Shown here: one piece after another, positions 1-8,706 of the stretch | Layout: the number at the start of each line of letters is the position of its first letter | Position numbering within the stretch: the stretch's first letter is position 1 | DNA from: Treponema pedis | GTDB taxonomy: Bacteria > Spirochaetota > Spirochaetia > Treponematales > Treponemataceae | NCBI RefSeq assembly: GCF_017161325.1 | Contig: NZ_CP045670.1 | Coordinates: 124,001-188,000 of the forward strand | Direction of reading: 5' to 3' | Length of the DNA stretch: 64,000 bases | The notes under the pieces: generated by a model | Seen by the model: the letters and a program-made list of their open reading frames with translations, nothing else | What the model was told of the DNA's origin: nothing | The model's database searches: none | Position numbers and translations under genes: made by a program

Positions 1-1
1 A

Positions 2-145
2 GTATACTCTTATGAGCTAAATAAAGAAGGAAACATAGAAAATAAAGTTTATGTTATAAAGCTCAAAAATAATAAATTATTTGTATATGATAAAATAACG
101 GAAAAAGAAACGGTGTATGTCTGTAGAGGTAAAGCATTTTTTTAG
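2..145 (+). CDS. C-terminal end of an unidentified protein (partial)
   Basis: An open frame enters from the left edge and runs 47 codons to a TAG at 143-145. The visible tail is lysine-rich and ends VCRGKAFF. It has no recognisable domain, and the start lies outside the window. It is on the opposite strand to the convergent transporter operon that ends at 185. It could also be a chance open frame, but its length to the edge and codon use like the neighbouring genes favour a real gene end. Confidence 0.45.
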   Translation, partial: VYSYELNKEGNIENKVYVIKLKNNKLFVYDKITEKETVYVCRGKAFF

Positions 146-184
146 ACAATGGGCGTATATATATTGAAGCGTAAGAAATATAAA

Positions 185-832
185 TTATAAATAAATAAGT
201 TTATCCGTAATTAATGAAAGCATTTTCAAGTCGTGACTTATAAAAATATAGGCCTGATGATTTTTTTCTTTTATTTTCAATAAAAGCCGAATTATTTTTG
301 CCTGTACGCTTGTATCAAGCATTGAGGTAGACTCATCGAAGATAATTATCGAAGGTTCCAACAAAAGGGTCCTTAATATTGAAAAACGTTGCAGCTGTCC
401 GCCTGAAACTTCTTCAGGATAACGTTTAAGGAGATTGGTAGCCAATTGAAGCTCATTCATATTTTCAAGAATTTTTTTTTCAAATAATTTTTTTTCATGT
501 GTTATCGGCATAAAATTTCTTATTTCATTTAAACTGTACGATAGCGTTTTGTTGGGGTCAAAAGAAGTTTCAGGATTTTGCATTACCAATTGAATACAGG
601 TATGCAGTTTTTTATTTTGTTTTAAAATTTGAATGGACGTATTATTAAACAAAATAGTCCCGCTTTCCGGTTTTAAGAAACCTAAAATACACAGTGCTAC
701 CGTGCTCTTACCCGAACCGCTTTTTCCTGTGATACCGAGAATTTCGTTTTCGCGTAATTCAAAACTCATATCTTCGATTACCGGTTTTAATTTTTTATTA
801 TAACGGTAAGATATATTTTCAACCTTTAACAT
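185..832 (-). CDS. ABC transporter ATP-binding protein, nickel/peptide/opine family (second ATPase)
   Basis: Cytoplasmic ATPase expected to power the importer encoded upstream. The Walker A motif GKSGSGKS is at about residues 36-43, the Q-loop is near VMQNPETSF, the signature VSGGQLQR is near residue 143, Walker B is IIIFDES, and the switch histidine is in FISHD. At 215 residues it is shorter than the usual 260-320 and lacks the C-terminal oligopeptide-transporter extension seen in its partner. Its start overlaps the end of the partner ATPase gene by 7 bases, so the two are probably translationally coupled. It is the last gene of a five-gene minus-strand operon. The substrate cannot be read from the ATPase. 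Confidence 0.9.
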   Translation of the reverse strand: MLKVENISYRYNKKLKPVIEDMSFELRENEILGITGKSGSGKSTVALCILGFLKPESGTILFNNTSIQILKQNKKLHTCIQLVMQNPETSFDPNKTLSYSLNEIRNFMPITHEKKLFEKKILENMNELQLATNLLKRYPEEVSGGQLQRFSILRTLLLEPSIIIFDESTSMLDTSVQAKIIRLLLKIKEKNHQAYIFISHDLKMLSLITDKLIYL

Positions 833-1710
833 TCACAAACCCTCACAAAGTGATTATCATCTATTTTTATCATTTTTGACCGGTTGACTTCGGCAGTTTC
901 TATTTCCCTCAGGTTTTGATTCAATAGAGAAAAACCGTCAAAGGCCTTCATTCCGTGAGAAGGAAGGGAGGCCAACAGATTTTTAAAATAAGGATGAAGG
1001 GGATTATTAAAAAGTTCTTTTGTCTTCCCCATTTCATAAATAAAACCTCCATGCATTACAATAAGCGTATCTGAAATTTCCTCCGCCAATTCCAAATCGT
1101 GAGTTACCAATACAATCGTCAATTTTTTTGTTTTATGGATATTTTGGATAAGCGCAATCGTGTCCTTGCGTAATGCATCGTCAAGGCCCTTAGTAGGCTC
1201 GTCAAGAAAAATGATTCCAGGAGAACCTATAATTCCCATGGCAATTAAAAATCTTTGTTTCATTCCGCCCGATAATTGAAAGGGATAGAGTTTAAGAATT
1301 TTTTGAGGAGGTTCCAATCTTACTTCTTTTAAAAGAGCACACAGGTTTTTATCGCTTACCTGCTTAGTTTTCCATGCGAGAAGAAGCTGCTGCTTGCAGG
1401 TAAGAAGAGGATTCAGAGCGGAGGCTGAATTTTGTAAAACAAAACCCATTTCATTTTTACGGATAGACCGCTTTTCCGCCTCTTTAAGTGCATAAAAATT
1501 TTCCCCCTTCCATGTTACCGTGCCTGAAATATGAGCATCAACCGGTAATAAACCGCTTATAGTATGCTCGGTAAGAGATTTGCCTGAACCCGTTTCACCG
1601 GTGATACAAAAAATTTCTCCTTTTTGGATAGTAAAGTTTAAATCCTTTAATATGGGTTCGGTTTGTGCGGAAAATCTTACAAAGACATTTTTAACTGTTA
1701 TATATTCCAT
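826..1710 (-). CDS. ABC transporter ATP-binding protein, DppD/OppD-like (first ATPase)
   Basis: ATPase of the nickel/peptide/opine uptake family, 294 residues. It has Walker A GETGSGKS, signature LSGGMKQR, Walker B FLDEPT and switch histidine VTHD. The C-terminus has the family-typical oligopeptide/HPY segment (NPLHPYFKNLLASLP). It sits between the permease gene (10-base gap) and the second ATPase (7-base overlap), the usual order for permease-permease-ATPase-ATPase importers. Metal versus peptide substrate is unresolved. Confidence 0.9.
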   Translation of the reverse strand: MEYITVKNVFVRFSAQTEPILKDLNFTIQKGEIFCITGETGSGKSLTEHTISGLLPVDAHISGTVTWKGENFYALKEAEKRSIRKNEMGFVLQNSASALNPLLTCKQQLLLAWKTKQVSDKNLCALLKEVRLEPPQKILKLYPFQLSGGMKQRFLIAMGIIGSPGIIFLDEPTKGLDDALRKDTIALIQNIHKTKKLTIVLVTHDLELAEEISDTLIVMHGGFIYEMGKTKELFNNPLHPYFKNLLASLPSHGMKAFDGFSLLNQNLREIETAEVNRSKMIKIDDNHFVRVCEC

Positions 1711-1719
1711 TTTTTTAAT

Positions 1720-2541
1720 TTACAAAACAAGATGTTTTGCCCTCCTTTTTTCTCCGGCATATTTTATAGACTCGGACAATTGTGTAAACCAAAAAATGAT
1801 ACTGAATTGCAGTAACCCGGGACATAACACCGTCCATGGTGCAATATTCATATAGCGTATGGATTCCTGCATTATAAGCCCTATATCTGCATGGGGAGGC
1901 TTTACTCCGAAACCTAAAAACGAATATGCCGATATGGATAAGATAATATTTCCTAAAATCATACCGGTTTGCGGCAACATCAGCTTAAAACTTTGCGGTA
2001 TTAAATGACAAAATATAATACGACTATTGCTTGAACCGAGTATTTTTAAATTTAAAATAAAATCGTTATTTTTAAATACAATAATTTCCGCCCGTATCAA
2101 TCGGGTCAATGAAAAAGAACTTAAAACAATCATCATTATTACCATTGTTTCGGTCTTTGCACCGAAGACGGCGGCTAAAATAACAAGAGCTGTCATTATG
2201 GGAAAGCATAACAAAAAATTACTGATATGAAAAAATATTTCATCTGCAATACCTCCGTAATATGCCGCGGCGGTGCCGATATAAAGAGCAAGTATAAATG
2301 AAATGACAAAAATAGCCGACGCTAAAAAGAAAACGGAGATAAAACCTTGCACACTCCTTAAAAAAACATCACGTCCGAATTGGTCCGTTCCGAAAATGTG
2401 CTGCAATGAGGGGCTTTGAAATTGTATCTCCGGGTTGTATGCATTCGGGTCAAACTTCAAAGTTAAAATACCCATGATAACTAAGATTAAAATAGACAGA
2501 GATAACCGATATAGAAATTTTTTATTGTGCATATAGTTCAT
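1720..2541 (-). CDS. ABC transporter permease, DppC/NikC-like
   Basis: Inner-membrane permease of about 273 residues. After the first membrane helix it carries the OppC-type N-terminal signature FGTDQFGRDVFLR, and the C-terminal half has the EAA-loop region (LGSSNSRIIFCHLIPQ) and the family phrase SFLGFGVKPPHADIGLIMQE. About six hydrophobic segments are visible. Its start overlaps the end of the first permease gene by 20 bases. An internal Met at residue 4 is an equally possible start. It pairs with the DppB-like permease to form the channel. Confidence 0.9.
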   Translation of the reverse strand: MNYMHNKKFLYRLSLSILILVIMGILTLKFDPNAYNPEIQFQSPSLQHIFGTDQFGRDVFLRSVQGFISVFFLASAIFVISFILALYIGTAAAYYGGIADEIFFHISNFLLCFPIMTALVILAAVFGAKTETMVIMMIVLSSFSLTRLIRAEIIVFKNNDFILNLKILGSSNSRIIFCHLIPQSFKLMLPQTGMILGNIILSISAYSFLGFGVKPPHADIGLIMQESIRYMNIAPWTVLCPGLLQFSIIFWFTQLSESIKYAGEKRRAKHLVL

Positions 2542-3472
2542 GGCATGCTCTCTTATCCATCTTTAAATAATAAATATCCGCAAGAAGATTTATCACAAGT
2601 ACTATTGTGGCTGAAAATAACATTCCTCCCGACAGCAGAATATAGTCTTTATTGTTCGAGGCATTAAGCATTAAGAGGCCGAAGCCGGGTATCGAAAATA
2701 TTCTTTCTATCAATACGGAGCCTCCTAAAAGTGCGATTACATTGATTGCCAAAACGGCAACACAGGGTGCGGAAATATTTTTTAACACATGTCCGAATAG
2801 AATTTTTTGTGAGGATAAGCCTTGAGCTTTGGCCAATTCTATATAGCCTTCCTGCAATATCAATGCGGTCTTACTCTTTACTATCTGTATAAAATATCCC
2901 GACCCCATTATGCCTAGTAAAACACCGGGGATTAGTAAGCTGTTCATTCCATGGTAACCTACTACAAAATGCAGCTTCAGTTTTGCAGTACATACCCATA
3001 CAACAAGTAATGCAAGCCAAAAGAAAGGAATACTCATCGAACATATTCCCCAAACTTCAGTGAGCTTATTGAGGACGGGCTTGTTTTTCCATGCAGTATA
3101 CATACCGCACGGAAAACTGAGACAAAGCTCCGTAAACAATGCGATAAAGCTGAGTAAAAGGGTTTTTGAAAAACTTGTTGTAATTTCGTTTACAACACTG
3201 TCCCCTGTGATAAGACTTTTTCCGAAATCTCCTCGGATAATTCCTTTTAACCAATTTAAATAGGCGTCCTTAAAAGGAAGGCTTAAATTCTGTTCGGCGG
3301 CATACTGTTCCGCTTGCGCTTCGCTTATAAATACACCGGATACCTTGTGTTTTAATATAATCATAGCCGTACTTTCTCCGGGTGCAAAGTACATCACGGA
3401 GAAAGAAAGGGCCGTAATTACCAATAAGTATGGGATAATAGTAACCAACTTTTTCAGTAAAAGCCGCCTCAC
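2522..3472 (-). CDS. ABC transporter permease, DppB/NikB-like
   Basis: First permease of the importer, 316 residues, with an N-terminal helix followed by the periplasmic segment typical of DppB/OppB proteins (IIRGDFGKSLITGDSVV) and five further hydrophobic stretches. The EAA-type loop is AKAQGLSSQKILFGHVLKN. The gene starts two bases after the stop codon of the binding-protein gene, showing a tight operon. Nothing suggests damage to this gene although the binding protein upstream is frameshifted. Confidence 0.9.
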   Translation of the reverse strand: MRRLLLKKLVTIIPYLLVITALSFSVMYFAPGESTAMIILKHKVSGVFISEAQAEQYAAEQNLSLPFKDAYLNWLKGIIRGDFGKSLITGDSVVNEITTSFSKTLLLSFIALFTELCLSFPCGMYTAWKNKPVLNKLTEVWGICSMSIPFFWLALLVVWVCTAKLKLHFVVGYHGMNSLLIPGVLLGIMGSGYFIQIVKSKTALILQEGYIELAKAQGLSSQKILFGHVLKNISAPCVAVLAINVIALLGGSVLIERIFSIPGFGLLMLNASNNKDYILLSGGMLFSATIVLVINLLADIYYLKMDKRACHELYAQ

Positions 3473-3474
3473 TG

Positions 3475-5023
3475 CTATTTATCCCATTTGACGTCTGATA
3501 AATCTATTTTATACGCACTTTTTGAAAATTTAAAACCGCTTAACTCTTTTTTATAAAATGCCCTGCGTGTTTGCGTATAAACCGGAATAAAGAGATTCTC
3601 TTCCCATTGAATGTCCCAGTATTCGGCAGCTGCCGTTTTAAAGGTTTGTAAATCCGCCGCTTTCAATATCTTTTCGCCGGCCTTAACAGCATCGGAGTTA
3701 ATACCGAATCCTATACCGAATTCGTTGTAGTCGGCATTAAGACCTCCGAAGTCCAACGAAGTTATTAAAGGCTCAAATAACGAGAGAGAAAAGCTCATAT
3801 CCCATTCTCCTTTTTTCAGTTTTTCAACGGCAATGGGAGGATTTACCGCTTCGATATTTACTTCAATGCCTATTTCTTTTAAAGTATTTTGCACAAAAAT
3901 GGCAATATCTTTTTGTTGCGGCTTCGTTGTCGAAACATAGGTTAGAGTAATTTTTTTACCGTCCTTTGTTAAAGCTCCGTTGTTCCAAGTATATCCCGCC
4001 TTTGTCAATATACTTTTTGCCTTTTCAAGGTCATATACAAAGGGCTTTTTGTTTTTAGGGCCGTCATCAAAGGCAGGATTAAAAAGATAACCGCAAGAAT
4101 CCGCTTGTCCGAAAAAGAGTTCCTTTGTAAAGGCTTCTTTATTGATAACATACTGCAAGGCATGACGTAATGCTTTATCTTTTAAAAAGTCTTTTTTATA
4201 ATTTAAACCTATTCCGAACACTATAGTATACGATTTAGGGTCTTGCAATAATTTTGTAAATTCTTTTGACTTACTGAGCTCATAGCTTACCGCCAGAGGA
4301 ATAGTGCCTGCATAATGTTCCGTAATACCGATAACATCTACCTGTCCCGCTTGCAAAGCCAATTTACGGGCATCACCGTCCGGTATAACTTGCCAAATAA
4401 GAGTTTCTATCCTGTACGGCTTTTTATCCCAATAGTTAGGATTTTTAACCAGTACGGCTTTTACGTTTTTTTCATATTCTTTTTAAGAGGTAAGGACCGG
4501 AACCGATGTACTCCGTAATGGTACCGTCTTCCTGTAAGAATCTTGCAGGAATAAGTTGATTTTTTTCAAGTTCATCTAAAAGAAAAAGAAACGGTTCTTT
4601 CATTACAACCTTTACGGAAGTTGTATCTATAATATCGATTTTTTTCAGCTTGGATATATAACTTCTAAACTGCGTCTTGCCTATAACCTCAATTGATTTT
4701 TTTAAGTCCTCTGCGGTTGCCGCCGTACCGTCGGAGTAGGTAAGCCCTTTACGCAGATGAAGTACAAATTCGGTACTCTCTTTATTTACCGTCCAATTTT
4801 CAAGCGCCGCCGGCTGTACCTTTCTTTCCTCATCTAAAGTAACAAGAGTGTCGAAGATAAGGGTTCCTGCTTCTTGGTTTCCTTTAAAATCGGAAGCCGC
4901 CCCTAAAACAAGACGCTGTTCCCTCATTCCGAGGGAGCTTACATCGCTTTCTCCGCTTCCCATAGCAAAAACAGGCCATAAAAAAAAGCCGAACACAATA
5001 CAATATACGATTAGTTTTTTCAT
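3475..5023 (-). pseudogene. Solute-binding protein (SBP_bac_5, nickel/peptide/opine type), single frameshift
   Basis: Periplasmic substrate-binding protein of the importer. Translation from the ATG at 5023, preceded by a GGAGG ribosome site, gives a signal peptide (MKKLIVYC...VFAMG) and the N-terminal third up to GSGPYLLKRI, then a stop at 4472-4474. Removing one base from the run of five T (plus strand 4480-4484) restores LLKEYEKNVKAVLVKNPNYW and continuous family sequence to 3475, about 515 residues, the normal family length. The rest has no defect. The cause may be a sequencing error in the homopolymer, a strain-specific null, or slippage. Selenocysteine at the TGA is excluded because the frame does not continue. 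Confidence 0.85.
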
Positions 5024-5082
5024 TATATCCTCCAAAATATAAGTTAGATGCAGCTAATTTATATAAAAAGAATATGCCCGTC

Positions 5083-5108
5083 TAATCCGAATTTTGCGGA
5101 ATAATCCG
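5083..5108 (-). promoter_or_regulatory. Direct repeat upstream of the importer operon (candidate AraC-type operator)
   Basis: On the minus strand the heptamer CGGATTA occurs twice, 19 bases apart (plus-strand positions 5083-5089 and 5102-5108), in the gap between the regulator gene and the binding-protein start. Tandem half-sites about two helical turns apart are usual for AraC-family regulators, and such a regulator is encoded just upstream. This is inferred from spacing alone. Confidence 0.3.
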
Positions 5109-5152
5109 TTTTTTTACAAATTTATATTAAATTTATTTTTATACCTTGTAAT

Positions 5153-6049
5153 TTACTTTACAGGAGCTTCCATTCTACGGAATTCTCCCGGAGAAAGCCC
5201 CATTGTTTTTTTAAAGGCTGCGGCAAATTTTCCGGGATTTTCATAACCTTGTTCGAGGGCTATGTCCAAGACGGTTCTGTCTGTATTTTTTAAAAGAGAT
5301 GCCGCCTTATTCATTTTGTATTCTTGTCTGTAAAGGCTGGGAGAGATACCGTAAACCGATTTAAATATTTTTTGAAAAGAGTTGTAATTCATATTTGCCT
5401 GTAAAACGAGCTCGGTAATGGGAGCGGAAGTTTTCAGCATAGCGGCAGTTATTTTTTTTACGGTTTTAAGGGTGGTTTCAGCTATAAGCGTTTCGCATTT
5501 TTTAATTACACTTACTTCCGATGCCGCATAATAGATAAGTTCTAAAATTTTTAATTGCATGAGAGGTCGATTATTTCGGTCAAATAAATCATACAATTCC
5601 AAAAAAATTTTTTCCATTTTATTATTGGAATCTGCATAGTACCATTGTTCGTAAAGATTTAGCCGATAAATAATAAACTTAAAATCCATATCCCATGAGG
5701 CAAACAAGGCTTTAAGCCAGGCGTCAAATTTTTTATAAGAAAAAACAACGGATATACCCTCATACAGTTCGGCAGAAATTTCTGCCTCCGCAAGATTGCA
5801 TAAAGACGAGGATAGTGTTATCTTTCCCATACCGCGGGAATAATATTTACCGTTTCCAAGCCGACCCTCAAACCTTCCGTACCTGCAATGATGTATCGAC
5901 AGGTCTTCATTTACCGTATCGGCAGCGGAAGAATACTTCCATATCTTTCCGCCTTCGCAAAAATAATGTTCTATCATAACTCCGGGAAAAACTTCTATAA
6001 TGTATTCGGAATAATTTTCCGTTTGATATTTTTTAATTTCAGTTGTCAT
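5153..6049 (-). CDS. AraC-family transcriptional regulator
   Basis: Protein of 298 residues. The last 100 carry two helix-turn-helix units of the AraC type (LVLQANMNYNSFQKIFKSVYG and the second with LDIALEQGYENPGKFAAAFKK), ending with the family phrase GLSPGEFRR. The N-terminal 190 residues are a divergent sensor region resembling that of PchR-like regulators of metal or siderophore uptake. It lies directly upstream of, and on the same strand as, the nickel/peptide/opine importer, so control of that operon is likely. A promoter ends 11 bases before its ATG and there is no Shine-Dalgarno sequence. Confidence 0.88.
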   Translation of the reverse strand: MTTEIKKYQTENYSEYIIEVFPGVMIEHYFCEGGKIWKYSSAADTVNEDLSIHHCRYGRFEGRLGNGKYYSRGMGKITLSSSLCNLAEAEISAELYEGISVVFSYKKFDAWLKALFASWDMDFKFIIYRLNLYEQWYYADSNNKMEKIFLELYDLFDRNNRPLMQLKILELIYYAASEVSVIKKCETLIAETTLKTVKKITAAMLKTSAPITELVLQANMNYNSFQKIFKSVYGISPSLYRQEYKMNKAASLLKNTDRTVLDIALEQGYENPGKFAAAFKKTMGLSPGEFRRMEAPVK

Positions 6050-6060
6050 AATGAGCTAAC

Positions 6061-6089
6061 ATTATATAAAAAAAATGAATGTTAGACAA
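6061..6089 (-). promoter_or_regulatory. Sigma-70 promoter of the AraC gene, near-leaderless
   Basis: On the minus strand a -35 TTGTCT (6084-6089) and -10 TATAAT (6061-6066) are separated by 17 bases. The ATG follows 11 bases after the -10, so the transcript leader would be only about 4-5 bases and cannot hold a Shine-Dalgarno sequence. Confidence 0.55.
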
Positions 6090-6206
6090 GGAGATTGCAA
6101 AGACTCCGAATTTATTATAAGTTTTTAATGTACGGATAAAAATATCGCGAAATGAAAAAAATAATGTAATGCAATCTTAAAAATGTATAATGCGGCAATA
6201 AAATTA

Positions 6207-8128
6207 TTACACCTTAAATTTTTTTACTTCAAATGCTAGATTTTCTATGTTTTGCTTATTTTTTTGTGTAATTTCGTTTATTTCTTGTACGGCATTGTTA
6301 ATTTGAATTGCGCCTGTAGCCATTTCATTCATACTGTCTGTAATTGCCCGTGTTAAATCGCTTAATATCTGAGCCGCCTGTGCCGCATTTTTACCGCTTT
6401 TTAGCATTTCTCCCGAGCCTTCTTTTACTTCAAGAGTTACCGTATTTATATTTCGTATTGCAATAAGCATTTCATTGTTGCCGTTTTCCTGCTCATGCAT
6501 TGCCGCGGTAATTTGTTCAATATGTTTTAACGCTTTTGCGGCCAACTCAAAAACTTCTACAAAAACATTTTCGGCCGCTCCTCCCGATTCGGTAAGATTT
6601 TCAATTATTTCGGTAGACTCTTTAAGCATTTCCGAAATTTGCTTTCCTTGCATATTCGATTCTTCCGCAAGTTTCCTGATTTCATCTGCTACTACCGCAA
6701 AACCTTTTCCCGTTTCACCTGCATGAGCGGCTTCAATAGCGGCGTTCATTGCCAAAAGATTTGTCTGACTTGCAATATTTTGAATTACTTGGCTTGCTTC
6801 CTGCAAAGCATTGGATTTTTCGGAAATTTTTGTAACATCTGCATTTGCGGCCGCAGCACCTTCCTTCCCTAAAATGGAGTGCTTATGCAAAGACTGCATT
6901 ACCGATTTGTTTTCATCTAACATTTTTCCTATCGATGTAATATTTGCCGTCATTTCTTCTATAGAAGACGATGATTGTACAATACTTGCAGCTTGTGTTT
7001 CGATAGATGAATTCAATTGTTTTGTTGTGTACATCATTTTTTCTATTGAATCCGAAGTTTCACCTACACTTGCCGACTGCGCCAGAGCTTGCTGTTTTAC
7101 GCCGTTTATGTTTGAATTTATTTGATGCATTGCGCTTGCCGTTTCCGTCATATTGGCGGCAAGTTGCTCTCCGAGGTTCGAGAGTACATCGCTGTTTTTT
7201 TGAATGGAGAAAATTAAATTCTTTATTTTTTCAAGCATAGCGTTAAAATTGCGTCCCATTTGTCCTATTTCATTTGAAGATTTTACTTCCATCTGATGCC
7301 TTAAATCTCCGTCACCCAGTTGTGAAAAAATTTGAGCCGTTTTTAAAATGGGACGTATTACGGAATTTGTTAAAAAGAATACAAAACATATTATGGAAAT
7401 TGCCGTTGCACTTATAAAAATAGATGTAAGTAAAAGATATGTATCGGCTTCTTTATTTTCTTTTTCAATTATCGTCTTCATTCTTTCAGCAAGTTTATTA
7501 CAAAAAGCGTTTATAAATCTCATAATTTTTTCCGTTTCCGATTGATATCCTTCATCATGCAAAATTCTTATTGCAAAGTCGTGATAAGACTCGTTTTCGT
7601 TTATACTTGCAGGACCTTTTACATATTTTTTTTGTTTTACCGTTTCGATTGCTTGTGTTTCAAAAGCTGCAAGCATATCTGAAAATTTTATAGCGGCATT
7701 AAGAAACGACAGTTCTTCTTCCGTACAGCCTAGTTCTCTAAATACATCATATTGATTTATCGTCTTTCCGGCATATAAAGAACATACGGCATTACCCGGT
7801 CGTTTAATTTTTCCGTTTCGCCAATTTATTATATCTATATATTCCAAGTTATATTTTTTTTCTCCGGTTACTGCGAACATGCGGCATAATCTTGTTAAGT
7901 CTTCCGATGACTGTTTAAGTTCATCTGCCGCTTCAAGCAAATTCTTTTCTTCAATCTGTATAGTCAATAAGGTCTTTTTTATGTGTTTGACCTCATTAAG
8001 CATAATTAGAGAGGCTGTAAGTAAACTTGCGATAATTAAAGCGAAGCCTATAAAAAGAGTTTTTATATTAACGGTTTTTAAAAATTTTCCATGGGGGGGG
8101 GGGTAATATACTTATTTTTTTTATCCAT
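6207..8128 (-). CDS. Methyl-accepting chemotaxis protein 1, poly-C tract out of frame as sequenced
   Basis: Chemoreceptor signalling to CheA/CheW. The best start is the ATG at 8128 with AAAGGAG ten bases upstream. It reads about nine codons, then a C11 tract (plus-strand G11, 8093-8103) encoding prolines. At C11 translation stops five codons later. C9 or C12 joins it to the receptor frame, which gives [11 protein letters not shown], membrane helix 1, a periplasmic helical domain with a 4HB-like look ([17 protein letters not shown]), helix 2 (residues near [18 protein letters not shown]), HAMP, and a signalling domain with the conserved tip [20 protein letters not shown]. From the first in-frame internal ATG (8003) the protein would lack helix 1. 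Restored length is about 640 residues. Likely phase variable. Confidence 0.85.
8093..8103 (-). repeat. Homopolymer tract C11 (G11 on plus strand) within the MCP 1 N-terminus
   Basis: Eleven identical bases between codon 9 and the membrane helix of the receptor. The distance from start to receptor frame is out by two, so losing two or gaining one base turns the gene on. No alternative start codon lies upstream of the tract in the receptor frame, where a TAA closes it. The length could be miscalled by sequencing. Confidence 0.85.
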
Positions 8129-8300
8129 GTCAATAGGGCTCCTTTAAATTTCATATACTCATTATATATTATAAAACTGAAAAATGCAAGTGTAAAATCT
8201 TTTTATCTATAAAAAATTTTGAGTTTTATTACCTTTAAAGATAAAAACATGTCGGTTTTTATGAAATTTAAAAAAAAACGTTAAAAATCATAATTTACTC

Positions 8301-8329
8301 TTGACATAATATTATATTTTGAATAATAT
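8301..8329 (+). promoter_or_regulatory. Promoter and overlapping dyad upstream of the padR operon
   Basis: TTGACA (8301-8306), 17 bases, TAATAT (8324-8329). A perfect inverted repeat ATATTAT-N7-ATAATAT (8309-8315 and 8323-8329) covers the spacer and the -10, where a bound repressor would block polymerase. The operon's first gene is a PadR-type repressor, so autoregulation is plausible. The dyad is AT-only and could be chance. Confidence 0.5.
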
Positions 8330-8375
8330 ATAAATACTATAATATAGCCGATTAAATTATATTTTAGGAGGAATA

Positions 8376-8690
8376 ATGCTTTTTTCTATAAATACGGGGC
8401 TTCTTGAAGCCTGCGTTTTAGCCCTGCTGAAAGTAGGGGATTCTTACGGATATAAACTTACACAGGACGTAAAAAGTTTGGTGCCCATTTCCGAATCTTC
8501 ACTTTATCCCGTACTTAGGCGGCTTCAAACAAGCGGATATTTGGAAACTTACGATATTCAAGTGGACGGCAGAAACCGTAAGTATTATAAAATAACCCAA
8601 GCCGGTGTACGGCAATACGAACTTTTTACGGAAGAATGGAAATCCTATAAAAGTTTAATTGATAAAATTTTTAAGGGTACGGCCCTTTGA
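8376..8690 (+). CDS. PadR-family transcriptional regulator
   Basis: Small winged-helix repressor of 104 residues with the PadR core (LLEACVLALLKVGDSYGYKL, ISESSLYPVLRRLQTSGYLE, RKYYKITQAG). It lacks the long C-terminal dimerisation helix of group 1, so it is PadR-s2-like. A GGAGGAAT ribosome site precedes the ATG. It heads a run of envelope genes (HAAS/DUF1700, DUF4097); a PadR gene followed by a DUF1700 gene is a recurrent arrangement. The effector is unknown. Confidence 0.92.
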   Translation: MLFSINTGLLEACVLALLKVGDSYGYKLTQDVKSLVPISESSLYPVLRRLQTSGYLETYDIQVDGRNRKYYKITQAGVRQYELFTEEWKSYKSLIDKIFKGTAL

Positions 8691-8706
8691 TAAATAAGGA
8701 GAGTTT

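Noticed and set aside
4472-4474. TGA inside the binding-protein gene as a selenocysteine codon
   Set aside because: The frame after the TGA is not the family frame. Continuity needs a one-base shift, so this is a frameshift and not a recoded UGA.
5036-5152. Riboswitch for a metal or cofactor upstream of the importer
   Set aside because: The leader is short and I could not find a conserved riboswitch core; the direct repeat fits a protein operator better.
6475-7125. Plus-strand frames of 77-104 codons rich in Cys/Ser/Phe over MCP 1
   Set aside because: Reverse complement of the coiled-coil signalling domain; composition is the typical shadow of Ala/Glu-rich coding sequence.
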